From: Ruminococcus sp. OA3 | GTDB taxonomy: Bacteria > Bacillota > Clostridia > Lachnospirales > Lachnospiraceae | DNA length: 64,000 nt | Direction: 5' to 3' | NCBI RefSeq assembly: GCF_022440845.1 | Contig: NZ_JAKNTO010000001.1 | Coordinates: 1,674,001 to 1,738,000 of the forward strand | In this document: piece after piece, positions 25,263 to 32,853 of the stretch | Layout of the letters: each line of letters opens with the position of its first letter | Position numbering within the stretch: position 1 is the stretch's first letter | Notes under the pieces: model-generated | Database searches by the model: none | Told to the model about the DNA's origin: nothing | What the model saw: only the letters and a program-made list of their open reading frames with translations | Position numbers and translations under genes: made by a program

Positions 25263-25636
25263 GTTATCTGAAAGAACAATTTCAGCTGGCGGATATTGAT
25301 GTGCGGTCATATTCGCCGCTGTCACTGGCTTATATCGGAGACAGCATTTATGATCTTCTGATTCGGACGATGATTATGAGTGAAGGCAATCTCCCGGTTC
25401 AGAAAATGCACAAAAGAGCCAGCGGACTTGTAAAGGCACAGAAGCAGGCGGGTATGATGGACAGGATACTGCCGCTTCTGACAGACGAGGAAGCCAGTGT
25501 GTTCAGAAGGGGCAGGAATGCAAAGCCTCATACGGTTGCTAAAAATGCCTCGGTGTCGGATTACCGCAGAGCTACTGGGTTTGAAGCCTGGGATATCTTT
25601 ATCTGTCAGGAGATATCAAACGGATTATCGATCTGA
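25247..25636 (+). CDS. mrnC: Mini-ribonuclease III (apparent frameshift near the 3' end)
   Basis: 129 aa as read. MrnC is a double-strand RNase related to the RNase III catalytic domain that matures 23S r[25 protein letters not shown] holds the catalytic Asp region, and [25 protein letters not shown] the other conserved part. After RATGFEA the frame gives an unrelated [15 protein letters not shown] tail. From 25588 the -1 frame reads [24 protein letters not shown] and stops at 25660-25662, exactly the family C-terminus. One nucleotide (probably a C in GAAGCC-CTGGGA) therefore appears missing, either a real mutation or a sequence error. Active-site residues lie before the shift. Confidence 0.85.
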   Translation: MEESLSYLKEQFQLADIDVRSYSPLSLAYIGDSIYDLLIRTMIMSEGNLPVQKMHKRASGLVKAQKQAGMMDRILPLLTDEEASVFRRGRNAKPHTVAKNASVSDYRRATGFEAWDIFICQEISNGLSI

Positions 25637-25667
25637 TGAAAACAGGTCTGGAGGAAAAATAAAGAGT

Positions 25668-26414
25668 ATGGAAAATCGTGAGTTTGAGGAAAATAAAATT
25701 GAAGGGCGCAACGCGGTCCTTGAAGCTTTTCGTGCCGGGCGCAGCGTTGACAAGCTGTTTGTACTGGATGGGAATCAGGATGGTCCTGTAAGAACGATCA
25801 TAAGGGAAGCCAAAAAACGGGATACGATCATCAATTACGTTGCCAGGGAACGGCTGGATCAAATTTCTGAAACGGGAAAGCATCAGGGCGTGATCGCATA
25901 TGCTGCGTCCTATGCATACAGCAGTGTGGAAGCGATGCTGGAGCTGGCAAAGGAAAAAGGAGAGCCTCCATTTCTGATACTGCTTGACAACATAGAAGAT
26001 CCCCATAATCTGGGTGCGATCATCCGTACTGCGAATCTGGCTGGAGCGCACGGAGTGATTATTCCCAAGAGGAGGGCAGTCGGACTAACGGCGACAGTTG
26101 CAAAGACTTCGGCGGGAGCGCTGAACTATACACCCGTTGCAAAGGTGACAAATCTTTCAGCAGAAATTGACCAGCTGAAAAAAGAAGGACTCTGGTTTGT
26201 CTGTGCCGACATGGGCGGTGAATCCATGTATGATCTTGACCTGAAGGGTCCGATCGGTCTTGTGATCGGAAGCGAAGGAGAAGGTGTCAGCCGTCTTGTA
26301 AGAGAAAAATGTGATTTTGTGGCTTCCATACCCATGAAAGGAGATATTGATTCGCTGAATGCTTCGGTAGCTGCCGGAATTCTTGCTTTTGAAATCGTCA
26401 GACAGAGAGGTTAA
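25668..26414 (+). CDS. rlmB: 23S rRNA (guanosine-2251)-2'-O-methyltransferase
   Basis: 248 aa from ATG 25668; a longer open frame from 25497 overlaps mrnC and has no family similarity. The N-terminal substrate-binding domain starts IEGRNAVLEAFRAGRSVDKLFVLDG. The SpoU/TrmH knot follows with ILLDNIEDPHNLGAIIRTANLAGAHGVIIPKRR (motif 1), LVIGSEGEGVSRLVREKCD (motif 2) and IPMKGDIDSLNASVAAGILAFEIVRQ (motif 3). It modifies the ribosome and lies in the conserved cluster between mrnC and sigH. Confidence 0.96.
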   Translation: MENREFEENKIEGRNAVLEAFRAGRSVDKLFVLDGNQDGPVRTIIREAKKRDTIINYVARERLDQISETGKHQGVIAYAASYAYSSVEAMLELAKEKGEPPFLILLDNIEDPHNLGAIIRTANLAGAHGVIIPKRRAVGLTATVAKTSAGALNYTPVAKVTNLSAEIDQLKKEGLWFVCADMGGESMYDLDLKGPIGLVIGSEGEGVSRLVREKCDFVASIPMKGDIDSLNASVAAGILAFEIVRQRG

Positions 26415-26415
26415 A

Positions 26416-27012
26416 ATGAAAAACTTCGATGAATTTACGGATGAAGAGTTGTTAGAACGAATAAATCATCATGATGGGAAAGTGGAAGAGTATCTGCTGA
26501 ACAAATACAAACCGCTGGTGAGGAAAAAAGCCAGGGCGATGTATCTGGTAGGCGGTGATACGGATGACCTGATACAGGAGGGCATGCTTGGTCTCTTTAA
26601 GGCAGTGCGTGATTTTCGCCCCGGAAAGGCAGCCTCTTTTGCCACATTTGCTCAGATTTGCATTGAACGCCAGCTTTACAATGCCATTCAAAGCTCCAAC
26701 AGGCAAAAGCATCAGCCGCTCAATTCTTATGTTTCGCTGAGCGATGAAGAGTTTGCGTCTGAGCTCATCCAGCTTTCCGTACAGAATCCGGAATCCATCA
26801 TCATAGATCAGGAAAGCACAGCCGGCATTGAAAAAAGGATACAGTCAGCGCTCAGTGACTTTGAAAATCAGGTGCTTAAGCTGTATCTGGAAGGTGCAGA
26901 CTATGTTCAGATTTCTGAAAAGCTGGATCGTTCTGTTAAATCTATTGACAATGCATTGCAACGTATCCGTCAGAAAGTCAAAGCATGCGTGACGGGGACA
27001 GAAAAAACATAA
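26416..27012 (+). CDS. sigH: RNA polymerase sigma-H factor
   Basis: 198 aa from ATG 26416, only 1 nt after the rlmB stop; an earlier ATG at 26383 lies inside rlmB. Region 2 is DDLIQEGMLGLFKAVRDFRPGKAASFATFAQICIERQL and region 4 is LSDFENQVLKLYLEGADYVQISEKLDRSVKSIDNALQRIRQK. It is the transition-phase/sporulation sigma factor that in Bacillus is required for spo0A expression. In B. subtilis the NYN-domain gene yacP stands between rlmB and sigH; here it is absent. AGAGAGG is the ribosome site. Confidence 0.93.
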   Translation: MKNFDEFTDEELLERINHHDGKVEEYLLNKYKPLVRKKARAMYLVGGDTDDLIQEGMLGLFKAVRDFRPGKAASFATFAQICIERQLYNAIQSSNRQKHQPLNSYVSLSDEEFASELIQLSVQNPESIIIDQESTAGIEKRIQSALSDFENQVLKLYLEGADYVQISEKLDRSVKSIDNALQRIRQKVKACVTGTEKT

Positions 27013-27043
27013 TTGTGGCACATGAAATTGATACAATTTCTGC

Positions 27044-27072
27044 TTGACATCAGTCACGGACTTTGTTAGAAT
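27044..27072 (+). promoter_or_regulatory. Promoter of tRNA-Thr
   Basis: TTGACA 27044-27049, 17-nt spacer, TAGAAT 27067-27072, 25 bp before the tRNA. Confidence 0.8.
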
Positions 27073-27097
27073 TATTAATCGTAGCGGAACGTTACGC

Positions 27098-27170
27098 GCT
27101 GCAGTAGCTCAGTAGGTAGAGCGCAACATTGGTAGTGTTGAGGTCACGGGTTCGATTCCCGTCTGTAGCT
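27098..27170 (+). tRNA. tRNA-Thr (anticodon GGT)
   Basis: Acceptor GCTGCAG pairs with CTGTAGC (one G-U), D-arm AGCTCAGTAGGTAGAGC, anticodon stem CAACA/TGTTG with loop TTGGTAG (GGT), variable AGGTC and T-arm ACGGGTTCGATTCCCGT. The discriminator is T, usual for Thr tRNAs in this phylum. CCA is not encoded. Confidence 0.95.
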
Positions 27171-27177
27171 TATGACT

Positions 27178-27225
27178 AAATCTCCGGAAACCTGATTTTA
27201 TCAGTGTCTTCGGAGATTTCTTGTT
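27178..27225 (+). terminator. Terminator after tRNA-Thr
   Basis: AAATCTCCG pairs with CGGAGATTT across a partly paired 24-nt loop, followed by CTTGTTT. Confidence 0.75.
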
Positions 27226-27246
27226 TCCGGAAAAAAAGGAGGGTGA

Positions 27247-27396
27247 TCAATCCCCTCCAGGTCCGTCCTTACGCGGTCGTTCTGATTCCGGTAACGGTTC
27301 CGCCACATCTTTCGGCAGATCCACTTCCGGGATGTTGCCATCGTCATAATCATTGACAATATCTTTAACTGGCGGGAAAATAGATTGTTTTTCCAT
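27247..27396 (-). CDS. Small acidic protein of unknown function (49 aa)
   Basis: ATG at 27396 is preceded by AAGGAG with a 9-nt gap, an ideal ribosome site. The product begins MEKQSIFPPVKDIVNDYDDG and is rich in Asp/Glu and Pro, ending in a basic then glycine patch (RPRKDGPGGD). It has no membrane segment or known motif. The good ribosome site and a codon pattern free of stops favour a real gene over the overlapping 75-codon frame on the same strand, which has no ribosome site. Function is unknown. Confidence 0.6.
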   Translation of the reverse strand: MEKQSIFPPVKDIVNDYDDGNIPEVDLPKDVAEPLPESERPRKDGPGGD

Positions 27397-27496
27397 GCGT
27401 GTATACTCCTTTTTTTAACAGGGTGCACAAGGTTCTGGTAAAATATACAGGATTGATGAAAAATGATGGAATATAAACGGATAGAGAGGGGATAAC

Positions 27497-28012
27497 ATGG
27501 ATCAGGAATATTTAATGCTGAGAGATGAGTTGTTGCATTTAGACTCGGTTGTAAATAATACGATAAATTTCTTCTATGTGTTTATTGCTTCGTTTATCGC
27601 ATTTGCACTGACGCAGGAAGATACGATTTTTATCCTCCTGTCATATATTGTGATTATTCCGGCATATCTGATTGTAATCAGTAAAATGCAGGGGATATGT
27701 AAAATCGGAGCATATCTAAGTGTGTTTCATGAGGGAGGCAAATTTAACTGGGAATCAAGAAATATAAAGTTCAGCCAGAGACATGTGAATATATTTTCTT
27801 ATATTGTATCATCGAACTTCCCATTTATTTTTGTAAGCGCAGCCGTTGTTATTTTATTCCTGTATCGCACCCAATGGGATACGTTTTCTCTGGTTTATGA
27901 GAAATGTAAGCTTTGTTCTGGATTTCTTCTGTTTTTGGTAGTATTGGTGCTTGCATATAAAAACAGGAATATTACTACAAAAGATTATATAAAGAAGTGG
28001 GAAGATATATAA
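27497..28012 (+). CDS. Membrane protein of unknown function
   Basis: 171 aa with four predicted membrane helices at about residues 22-38 (FFYVFIASFIAFAL), 44-62, 104-124 and 138-154, grouped as two pairs around a hydrophilic loop (GGKFNWESRNIKFSQRHVN). The topology resembles small SLATT-like or uncharacterised two-hairpin proteins, but I recognise no family signature. AGAGAGGGG precedes the ATG, and a strong terminator follows, so it is monocistronic. Confidence 0.75.
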   Translation: MDQEYLMLRDELLHLDSVVNNTINFFYVFIASFIAFALTQEDTIFILLSYIVIIPAYLIVISKMQGICKIGAYLSVFHEGGKFNWESRNIKFSQRHVNIFSYIVSSNFPFIFVSAAVVILFLYRTQWDTFSLVYEKCKLCSGFLLFLVVLVLAYKNRNITTKDYIKKWEDI

Positions 28013-28020
28013 ATGTCTGG

Positions 28021-28072
28021 ACCAGCCGTCAAAGTGAGTGAAATGATACTCAGAGACGGCTGGTTTTTCCTT
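28021..28072 (+). terminator. Terminator
   Basis: ACCAGCCGTC pairs with GACGGCTGGT across a 24-nt loop that can fold further, followed by TTTTCCTTT. Confidence 0.8.
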
Positions 28073-28139
28073 TGTGTCATATTGGTCATCTCTTACCAAT
28101 AGATATAGGGTAATGATATATTTTATCAGGAGGATCTAA

Positions 28140-28658
28140 ATGAGTGAAGGTAAATCTAATGAGTGCATCTACAAGGCGGAGGGGCCGTATCCGAAAGTAC
28201 ATGTAAAAGAAAGAAATTCTGCTTACGCCCGTGAGATGCTCAGCAATATGGCTGATGCTGCATCAGAAATAAGTGATGTTTCACGGTACTTTTACATATC
28301 TGTAATGACAGGACCAAAATACGGGGAGATATCAGAATGTTTTCATAATATCAGTATAGTGGAGATGCATCATCTCAATATATTCGCAGAGCTCGCGAGA
28401 CAGCTCGGGGCAGATCCCAGACTCTGGTGTGTAAAGAACGGAAGGAGGCGCTGGTGGTCGCCTTCGTATATCGGCTACCCCCAGGAGCTGAGGTCCATGA
28501 TAGCTGAATCGATCAAGGCGGAGAAGGAAGCTGTTATTAAGTATTCCAGACAGGCAAAAGTCATTGAAGACATGAATATCGTAGAAAATCTGCATCGCAT
28601 TATTAAGGATGAGGAGTGTCATCTTCAGACATTTCATGAGATGTATCGCCAGCTGTAA
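28140..28658 (+). CDS. Ferritin-like (rubrerythrin/Mn-catalase-type) diiron domain protein
   Basis: 172 aa. From residue 29 it is a four-helix bundle with metal-ligand spacing of the ferritin-like group: a Glu in AASEISDVSRYFY, IVEMHHLNIFAELARQLG (E-x-x-H), EAVIKYSRQA on the third helix and DEECHLQTFHEMYRQ (E-x-x-H) on the fourth. Such domains bind two iron or manganese atoms and handle peroxide or oxygen in anaerobes; related proteins also occur in spore coats (CotJC-like). The N-terminal 28 residues are an unstructured extension. AGGAGG precedes the ATG. Confidence 0.8.
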   Translation: MSEGKSNECIYKAEGPYPKVHVKERNSAYAREMLSNMADAASEISDVSRYFYISVMTGPKYGEISECFHNISIVEMHHLNIFAELARQLGADPRLWCVKNGRRRWWSPSYIGYPQELRSMIAESIKAEKEAVIKYSRQAKVIEDMNIVENLHRIIKDEECHLQTFHEMYRQL

Positions 28659-28665
28659 ATACATT

Positions 28666-28690
28666 AAAACCATCCGTAAGGGTGGTTTTT
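28666..28690 (+). terminator. Terminator
   Basis: AAAACCATCC pairs with GGGTGGTTTTT around GTAA and ends in the T-run. Confidence 0.85.
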
Positions 28691-28756
28691 GTTATACTTG
28701 TAACTTGTTTCACATAAGAAATAAGTATATCTTATGTTCAGTTTTCGGGAGAAAAT

Positions 28757-30427
28757 ATGGAAAAGGTGATAGATGAAAACTATTACGATCTGATTATCAA
28801 TAATACGACAGGAACGGCAGAAAACACTGATAAAATAACGTTTTTAAATGACAGAAACAGTATGCTTCATGTCGAGGTGAAAAATTTTAGCATGTGCAAT
28901 CTGGGGCAGCACTCATACTTCAGATTTCCCACATTGTATACATTATCGTCAGAATTCAGCCTCAGCAGCTCCGGGATAACACGGCTGCAGTCCAATACAC
29001 TGCTCTCCTTATTTGGCCGTGGTGTAATTGTAGGTGTCATTGATACAGGAATTGATTATACACATCCTGCCTTTCGGTTTAATGACGGTACCACGCGAAT
29101 CATTTCCATATGGGACCAGACCTTACAGGATGATAAGAGACCACAGGGGTTTAACTTTGGGACGGAATTCAGCAGGGATATGATAAATATCGCGCTTGCC
29201 TCCGGAGAACCAACGTCTGTGGTTCCTACGAGGGATGATAACGGACACGGCACAGCCATCGCAAGTATCATAGCAGGCAGCCCGGATGAGGAAAATTCTT
29301 TTTCCGGTGTCGTACCCGAATCACAACTTGTAGTTGTTAAACTTAAAGAGGCAAAGCAGAATCTCCGCAAGATCATGTGTGTCCCAGAAAATGTCTTATG
29401 TTATCAGGAGACAGATCTCATGCTGGGAATCCGTTATGCATTAAATACGGCTAAGGCGCTGGGGAAGCCGCTTGTCATCTGCATTGCCATAAGTTCAAGC
29501 ATGACAGGGCATGAGGCGGAAGGGGCGACAAGCAGTTATATTAATAATCTTGGGCAGATGTCTCAGGTCAATATATCTGTTGCTGCCGGAAACGAGGGCA
29601 ATAACCGCAGGCATTATTATGGTAATGTGACTGCTGCACCATTCAGCGAAGAATTCGAACTTAAGGTGTCCGGTAAGGACCCAATGTTTGCTTTTCAGAT
29701 CTGGCCGGATCTTCTGGCGAGGCTTTCGATTCAGATTATATCACCAAATGGAGAATCCATGCCAATTGTTTATCCGTCTATATCCGGATGCGTTGAACAT
29801 CGTTTTATATTAAGTTCCACAACCGTATGGGTGAACAATATACTGCTCGAGGAGGAGAACGGAACACAGATGATCATGATTCGCTTCAACGATACAATGG
29901 AAGGAATATGGAGGATGCGTGTCATAAATATTGACAGTAATCCTTTTTGCTACCACTGCTGGCTTCCCTCGGCTGAAATGATCTCAGATGATACCTATTT
30001 CTTAAACTCAAATCCGGATACCGTGATAACTTCTCCGGGGAATGCGGATTATGCGTTGACGGTGGGAGCTTACAATCAATATAATGACAGCATTTTACTT
30101 ACTTCAAGCCGTGGTTATACACGGGTTGGACGGGTTAAACCCGACATAGCGGCACCAGGATTTGAAATACCGTGTGCGATTCCGAATAACGGTTATATGA
30201 CGCTGACAGGGACCGGGGCAGCGGCGGCTCATGCGGCCGGCGCAGTTGCGATCATTTTTGAATGGGCTGTTGTCAAGGGGAATTATACATCGATAACCGG
30301 AAATGATATAAATACGCTGGTCCTGAGAGGGGCTTCAAGGAAACCGTCAGACAGTTATCCGAATAATATCTGGGGATATGGAAAGCTGGATTTATATTCT
30401 CTTTTTGAACTGTTAACATTTATTTGA
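28757..30427 (+). CDS. S8 subtilisin-like protein lacking the catalytic serine (Csp-like pseudoprotease)
   Basis: 556 aa without a signal peptide. The fold is clear: GVIVGVIDTGIDYTHPAF (Asp96), DDNGHGTAIASIIAG (His164), SVAAGNEGNN (oxyanion Asn region) and RVKPDIAAPG. At the nucleophile site the usual SGTSMAAPHVAG is TGTGAAAAHAAG; the codon at 30215-30217 is GGG (Gly487), so Ser is missing. A large insert (about residues 290-420) lies between the oxyanion and nucleophile motifs, as in the Csp/bacteroidetes-type subtilases of Clostridia. CspC and the CspA domain of Clostridioides difficile are pseudoproteases that act as germinant sensors, so a spore role is an inference. The gene is monocistronic. 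Confidence 0.88.
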   Translation: MEKVIDENYYDLIINNTTGTAENTDKITFLNDRNSMLHVEVKNFSMCNLGQHSYFRFPTLYTLSSEFSLSSSGITRLQSNTLLSLFGRGVIVGVIDTGIDYTHPAFRFNDGTTRIISIWDQTLQDDKRPQGFNFGTEFSRDMINIALASGEPTSVVPTRDDNGHGTAIASIIAGSPDEENSFSGVVPESQLVVVKLKEAKQNLRKIMCVPENVLCYQETDLMLGIRYALNTAKALGKPLVICIAISSSMTGHEAEGATSSYINNLGQMSQVNISVAAGNEGNNRRHYYGNVTAAPFSEEFELKVSGKDPMFAFQIWPDLLARLSIQIISPNGESMPIVYPSISGCVEHRFILSSTTVWVNNILLEEENGTQMIMIRFNDTMEGIWRMRVINIDSNPFCYHCWLPSAEMISDDTYFLNSNPDTVITSPGNADYALTVGAYNQYNDSILLTSSRGYTRVGRVKPDIAAPGFEIPCAIPNNGYMTLTGTGAAAAHAAGAVAIIFEWAVVKGNYTSITGNDINTLVLRGASRKPSDSYPNNIWGYGKLDLYSLFELLTFI

Positions 30428-30700
30428 GTTAACAAAAGGAGAGCCGGGGCAAAAGCCCCGGCAGATATGAAAAAAATCTATATATATGTAAATTATTGTT
30501 AGGCGAGGTACAACGGCATTCTCTGAACTTACCTCTGACTTTTACTGCTGTTGTCCTCTTTGTTTATAATAATAGTATACAGAACAATTGTGATGGAACT
30601 GTGATGCTATTTTTAACAAATCGTGACAAGAAGGTAAAAGATATATAAAGTGCTTTATAAGAATTTTAGAAAAACAACGGAAGTGATAATAAGAGTCCAC
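30428..30700. other. Non-coding stretch before the attachment site
   Basis: No gene is supported here. A hairpin GCCGGGGC-AAAA-GCCCCGGC at 30443-30462 follows the subtilase and may end its mRNA, though no T-run follows. The rest is AT-rich with no recognisable RNA element. Confidence 0.5.
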
Positions 30701-30734
30701 AAAGCAAAAATATCTGACCCCAAAGGTCAGATAT
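30701..30734 (-). terminator. Terminator of the disrupted host tRNA
   Basis: ATATCTGACC and GGTCAGATAT pair across CCAAA; on the minus strand the hairpin is followed by TTTTTGCTTT. It lies 51 bp beyond the 3' end of the tRNA fragment at 30785, where a tRNA terminator is expected. Confidence 0.7.
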
Positions 30735-30784
30735 ATAAATACAAATAGTTCAGAAAACCCACATAGATAAATGGCTTTTCACAA

Positions 30785-30825
30785 TGGAGTATACGGGATT
30801 CGAACCCGTGGCCTCAACAATGCGA
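30785..30825 (-). other. attL-type site: 3' part of a tRNA gene
   Basis: On the minus strand the end of a tRNA is readable: 3' anticodon arm TGTTG, variable AGGCC, T-arm ACGGGTTCGAATCCCGT, acceptor strand ATACTCC and discriminator A. No D-arm or matching GGAGTAT acceptor strand follows upstream, where sequence becomes prophage. The tRNA identity cannot be read. Phages with tyrosine integrases often insert in such 3' ends; the whole tRNA should be at the other end of the prophage, outside the window. Confidence 0.75.
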
Positions 30826-30968
30826 AAGTCATATTTGGTCTTTTGTATTTTTCATATTTTGCTGTAAACGCTGATTTTATGCGGTTCTCCAAGAATTCAC
30901 CTTTTTTGTGTTTTAATAACTTTTACGCTTTTTACTCCCTTTGGTCCCCAAACAGTCCCCAAAATCCA

Positions 30969-32279
30969 CTAGGAGATACCAGCGTTCTTTGCAATAATAT
31001 CAAGTGTATTAGCAGCAGTTTTATCGGCTTCGGCGATTGCGTGAGTGTAAATATCCAGCGTTACAGAAGTCTTACTGTGTCCGAGACGTTTTGAGACGGT
31101 GGCGATATCTGTATTTTGATAAATTAAAATACTGGCTGAAGTATGCCTAAGACCGTGCAGTGTAATCTCTGGTAGTTTATCGTTCGGCTGGCATTGTGAA
31201 TTATAATTCAGTATTACATCTTTGAATTTTGCAGATACAGTATCAGGATACATGCGGGTGCCATCTGCCTGACAAAATACGTTATCAATTCCTTTCCAAA
31301 AAGTTCCTAATTTCAGACGTTCTTCCTGCTGGTGAGTCCGCCATCGCTTTGCCAGGTCCATAACAGAGACAGGCATATTGATGACACGGGTTCCGCTGGA
31401 TGTTTTGGTTTCCTTGACAATAATTCCCTTGGAAGTCTTGCTGACGGTTTTACTTATATTTATGGTTCCCTTGTCAAAGTTAAAGTCAGACCAGTCCAGA
31501 GCAATCAATTCACTTCTGCGACAGCCCGAAAAGGCGGCCATGATATAAAATAGTTTGAATTGCTCTGACAGAAATCGTGTTTCGGTATACTCCGGTACTG
31601 AATATGTTGTACCGCCTTTTAGAGTTCGCTTGTGGGCTTTGTACGTTGCTGTTTGTGGAAGCTCCAGCGCTTGAATAAAGCGATTTAACTCTTCAAGGGT
31701 AAAGCTCTTAGGGGTCGGCTTTTTATACTGCGTACGTGGCGGTTTAACGCGTGTAAGAGGGTTATTCGGAGCAATGTGCATATCAACAGCCCATCTCATA
31801 ACACTGCTGAAAATTGTAATATGACGATTGATTGTAGAGGATGCCAGTGCACGTTCGTCTCCTGCTTTTTTTGCGGTATCATTATAAAAAGTTTGAATAT
31901 TCATGGTCTGTCGGCAAAGGTCGGCAACCTTAAAATGACCAAAATGCGGCAGAAGCTTATTTCTTAGATAGGTTTCATATCCTTCAGCAGTTGCAGTCGT
32001 CAGTTCCATATAGGCATATTCTTTTAAATAACGCTCAACCAGTTCCGAGAATTTCATGTTGCTTTCAGCAAGGAGGTCACCGTTTTTGACTTTTCGCTCG
32101 AATTCAGCAGCATACCGCTCAAGCTCTTTTTGGATCACAGATTCAGCTTTTACTTTTCCGGTGCGGGTGGTGTATTCGGGGTGATAAGTGGTTGATTGCG
32201 TGATTTTCTTGCCTTTGGAATCATAGCCAACACACACTTTGATTCGATAAGAATCACCTCTTTTTTCAATGTTTGCCAT
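30969..32279 (-). CDS. int: Tyrosine-type site-specific integrase
   Basis: 436 aa from ATG 32279 (AAAGGAGG upstream); an earlier ATG at 32327 has no ribosome site. The N-terminus (MANIEKRGDSYRIKVCVGYDS) is an AP2-like arm-binding domain, followed by a SAM-like core-binding region (about 65-175). The catalytic domain shows SGCRRSELIALDW (Arg), HGLRHTSASILI (HxxR) and LGHSKTSVTLDIYTHA (Tyr nucleophile). It lies next to the tRNA attachment site, as expected, and would recombine attP with the tRNA 3' end. Confidence 0.95.
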   Translation of the reverse strand: MANIEKRGDSYRIKVCVGYDSKGKKITQSTTYHPEYTTRTGKVKAESVIQKELERYAAEFERKVKNGDLLAESNMKFSELVERYLKEYAYMELTTATAEGYETYLRNKLLPHFGHFKVADLCRQTMNIQTFYNDTAKKAGDERALASSTINRHITIFSSVMRWAVDMHIAPNNPLTRVKPPRTQYKKPTPKSFTLEELNRFIQALELPQTATYKAHKRTLKGGTTYSVPEYTETRFLSEQFKLFYIMAAFSGCRRSELIALDWSDFNFDKGTINISKTVSKTSKGIIVKETKTSSGTRVINMPVSVMDLAKRWRTHQQEERLKLGTFWKGIDNVFCQADGTRMYPDTVSAKFKDVILNYNSQCQPNDKLPEITLHGLRHTSASILIYQNTDIATVSKRLGHSKTSVTLDIYTHAIAEADKTAANTLDIIAKNAGIS

Positions 32280-32440
32280 AGTATCATCCTCCTTTTGCGT
32301 ATAAAAATAACAGCCAGCAGGAAACATGTGTTCCGCTTGCGGGGCTGCTCCGAAGATGATACAATATTTTTGTTCAGAAAAATGTGTATATCTTCGGATG
32401 TATGCTTGCCGTCCCTGGTTGCCGCCGGGGGCGGTTTTTG

Positions 32441-32797
32441 CTACTTGTCTGTATTTTTTAATTTAATAAGTGAAACAATAGCTGTTATTGCGCAGATTAA
32501 ACACCATGCAGCCCATATGTACAAATCAGCATAACTACCGGCCATAGTAAAACCACAAAGTGCGCCAATGCCGAAAAGTACAATAAGAGCGATATTTCCG
32601 CCCTTGCTTCCACGTCTTGTGACAATAGAAACAATCCCTCCAGCGAGAAGCATGATAGCGACAATGATTCCTGCACTGCCTCCGACTTCTCCGTTAGCTT
32701 CCAGTGTGTTGCTCAGTCCTGCGGCGCATGACTGAAAGCTGACAAACGCAAATAAAACGATTGACAAGATTCCCGATACCAGTTTCCATGTTTTCAT
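32441..32797 (-). CDS. Small membrane protein of unknown function
   Basis: 118 aa with four hydrophobic segments: residues about 5-25, 42-60, 66-86 and 92-112. The first (LVSGILSIVLFAFVSFQSCAAG) also looks like a lipoprotein signal with Cys24. GGAGG precedes the ATG on the minus strand. Between integrase and repressor, prophages often carry lysogenic-conversion or superinfection-exclusion genes; this position is the only functional hint. A + strand hairpin with T5 at 32422-32439 lies at its 3' side. Confidence 0.7.
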   Translation of the reverse strand: MKTWKLVSGILSIVLFAFVSFQSCAAGLSNTLEANGEVGGSAGIIVAIMLLAGGIVSIVTRRGSKGGNIALIVLFGIGALCGFTMAGSYADLYIWAAWCLICAITAIVSLIKLKNTDK

Positions 32798-32853
32798 AGG
32801 TACCCCTCCTTTAAATATTTTATATTAATCGCCGAAGCGGTTAAACCGTAGTC

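Noticed and set aside
25583-25600. Programmed frameshift in mrnC
   Set aside because: No X XXY YYZ slippery heptamer or stimulatory structure is visible; a single lost base explains the data better.
27201-27428. 75-codon minus-strand frame over the 49-aa gene
   Set aside because: It has no ribosome site and an implausible basic, Trp/Arg-rich composition, and overlaps a better supported frame.
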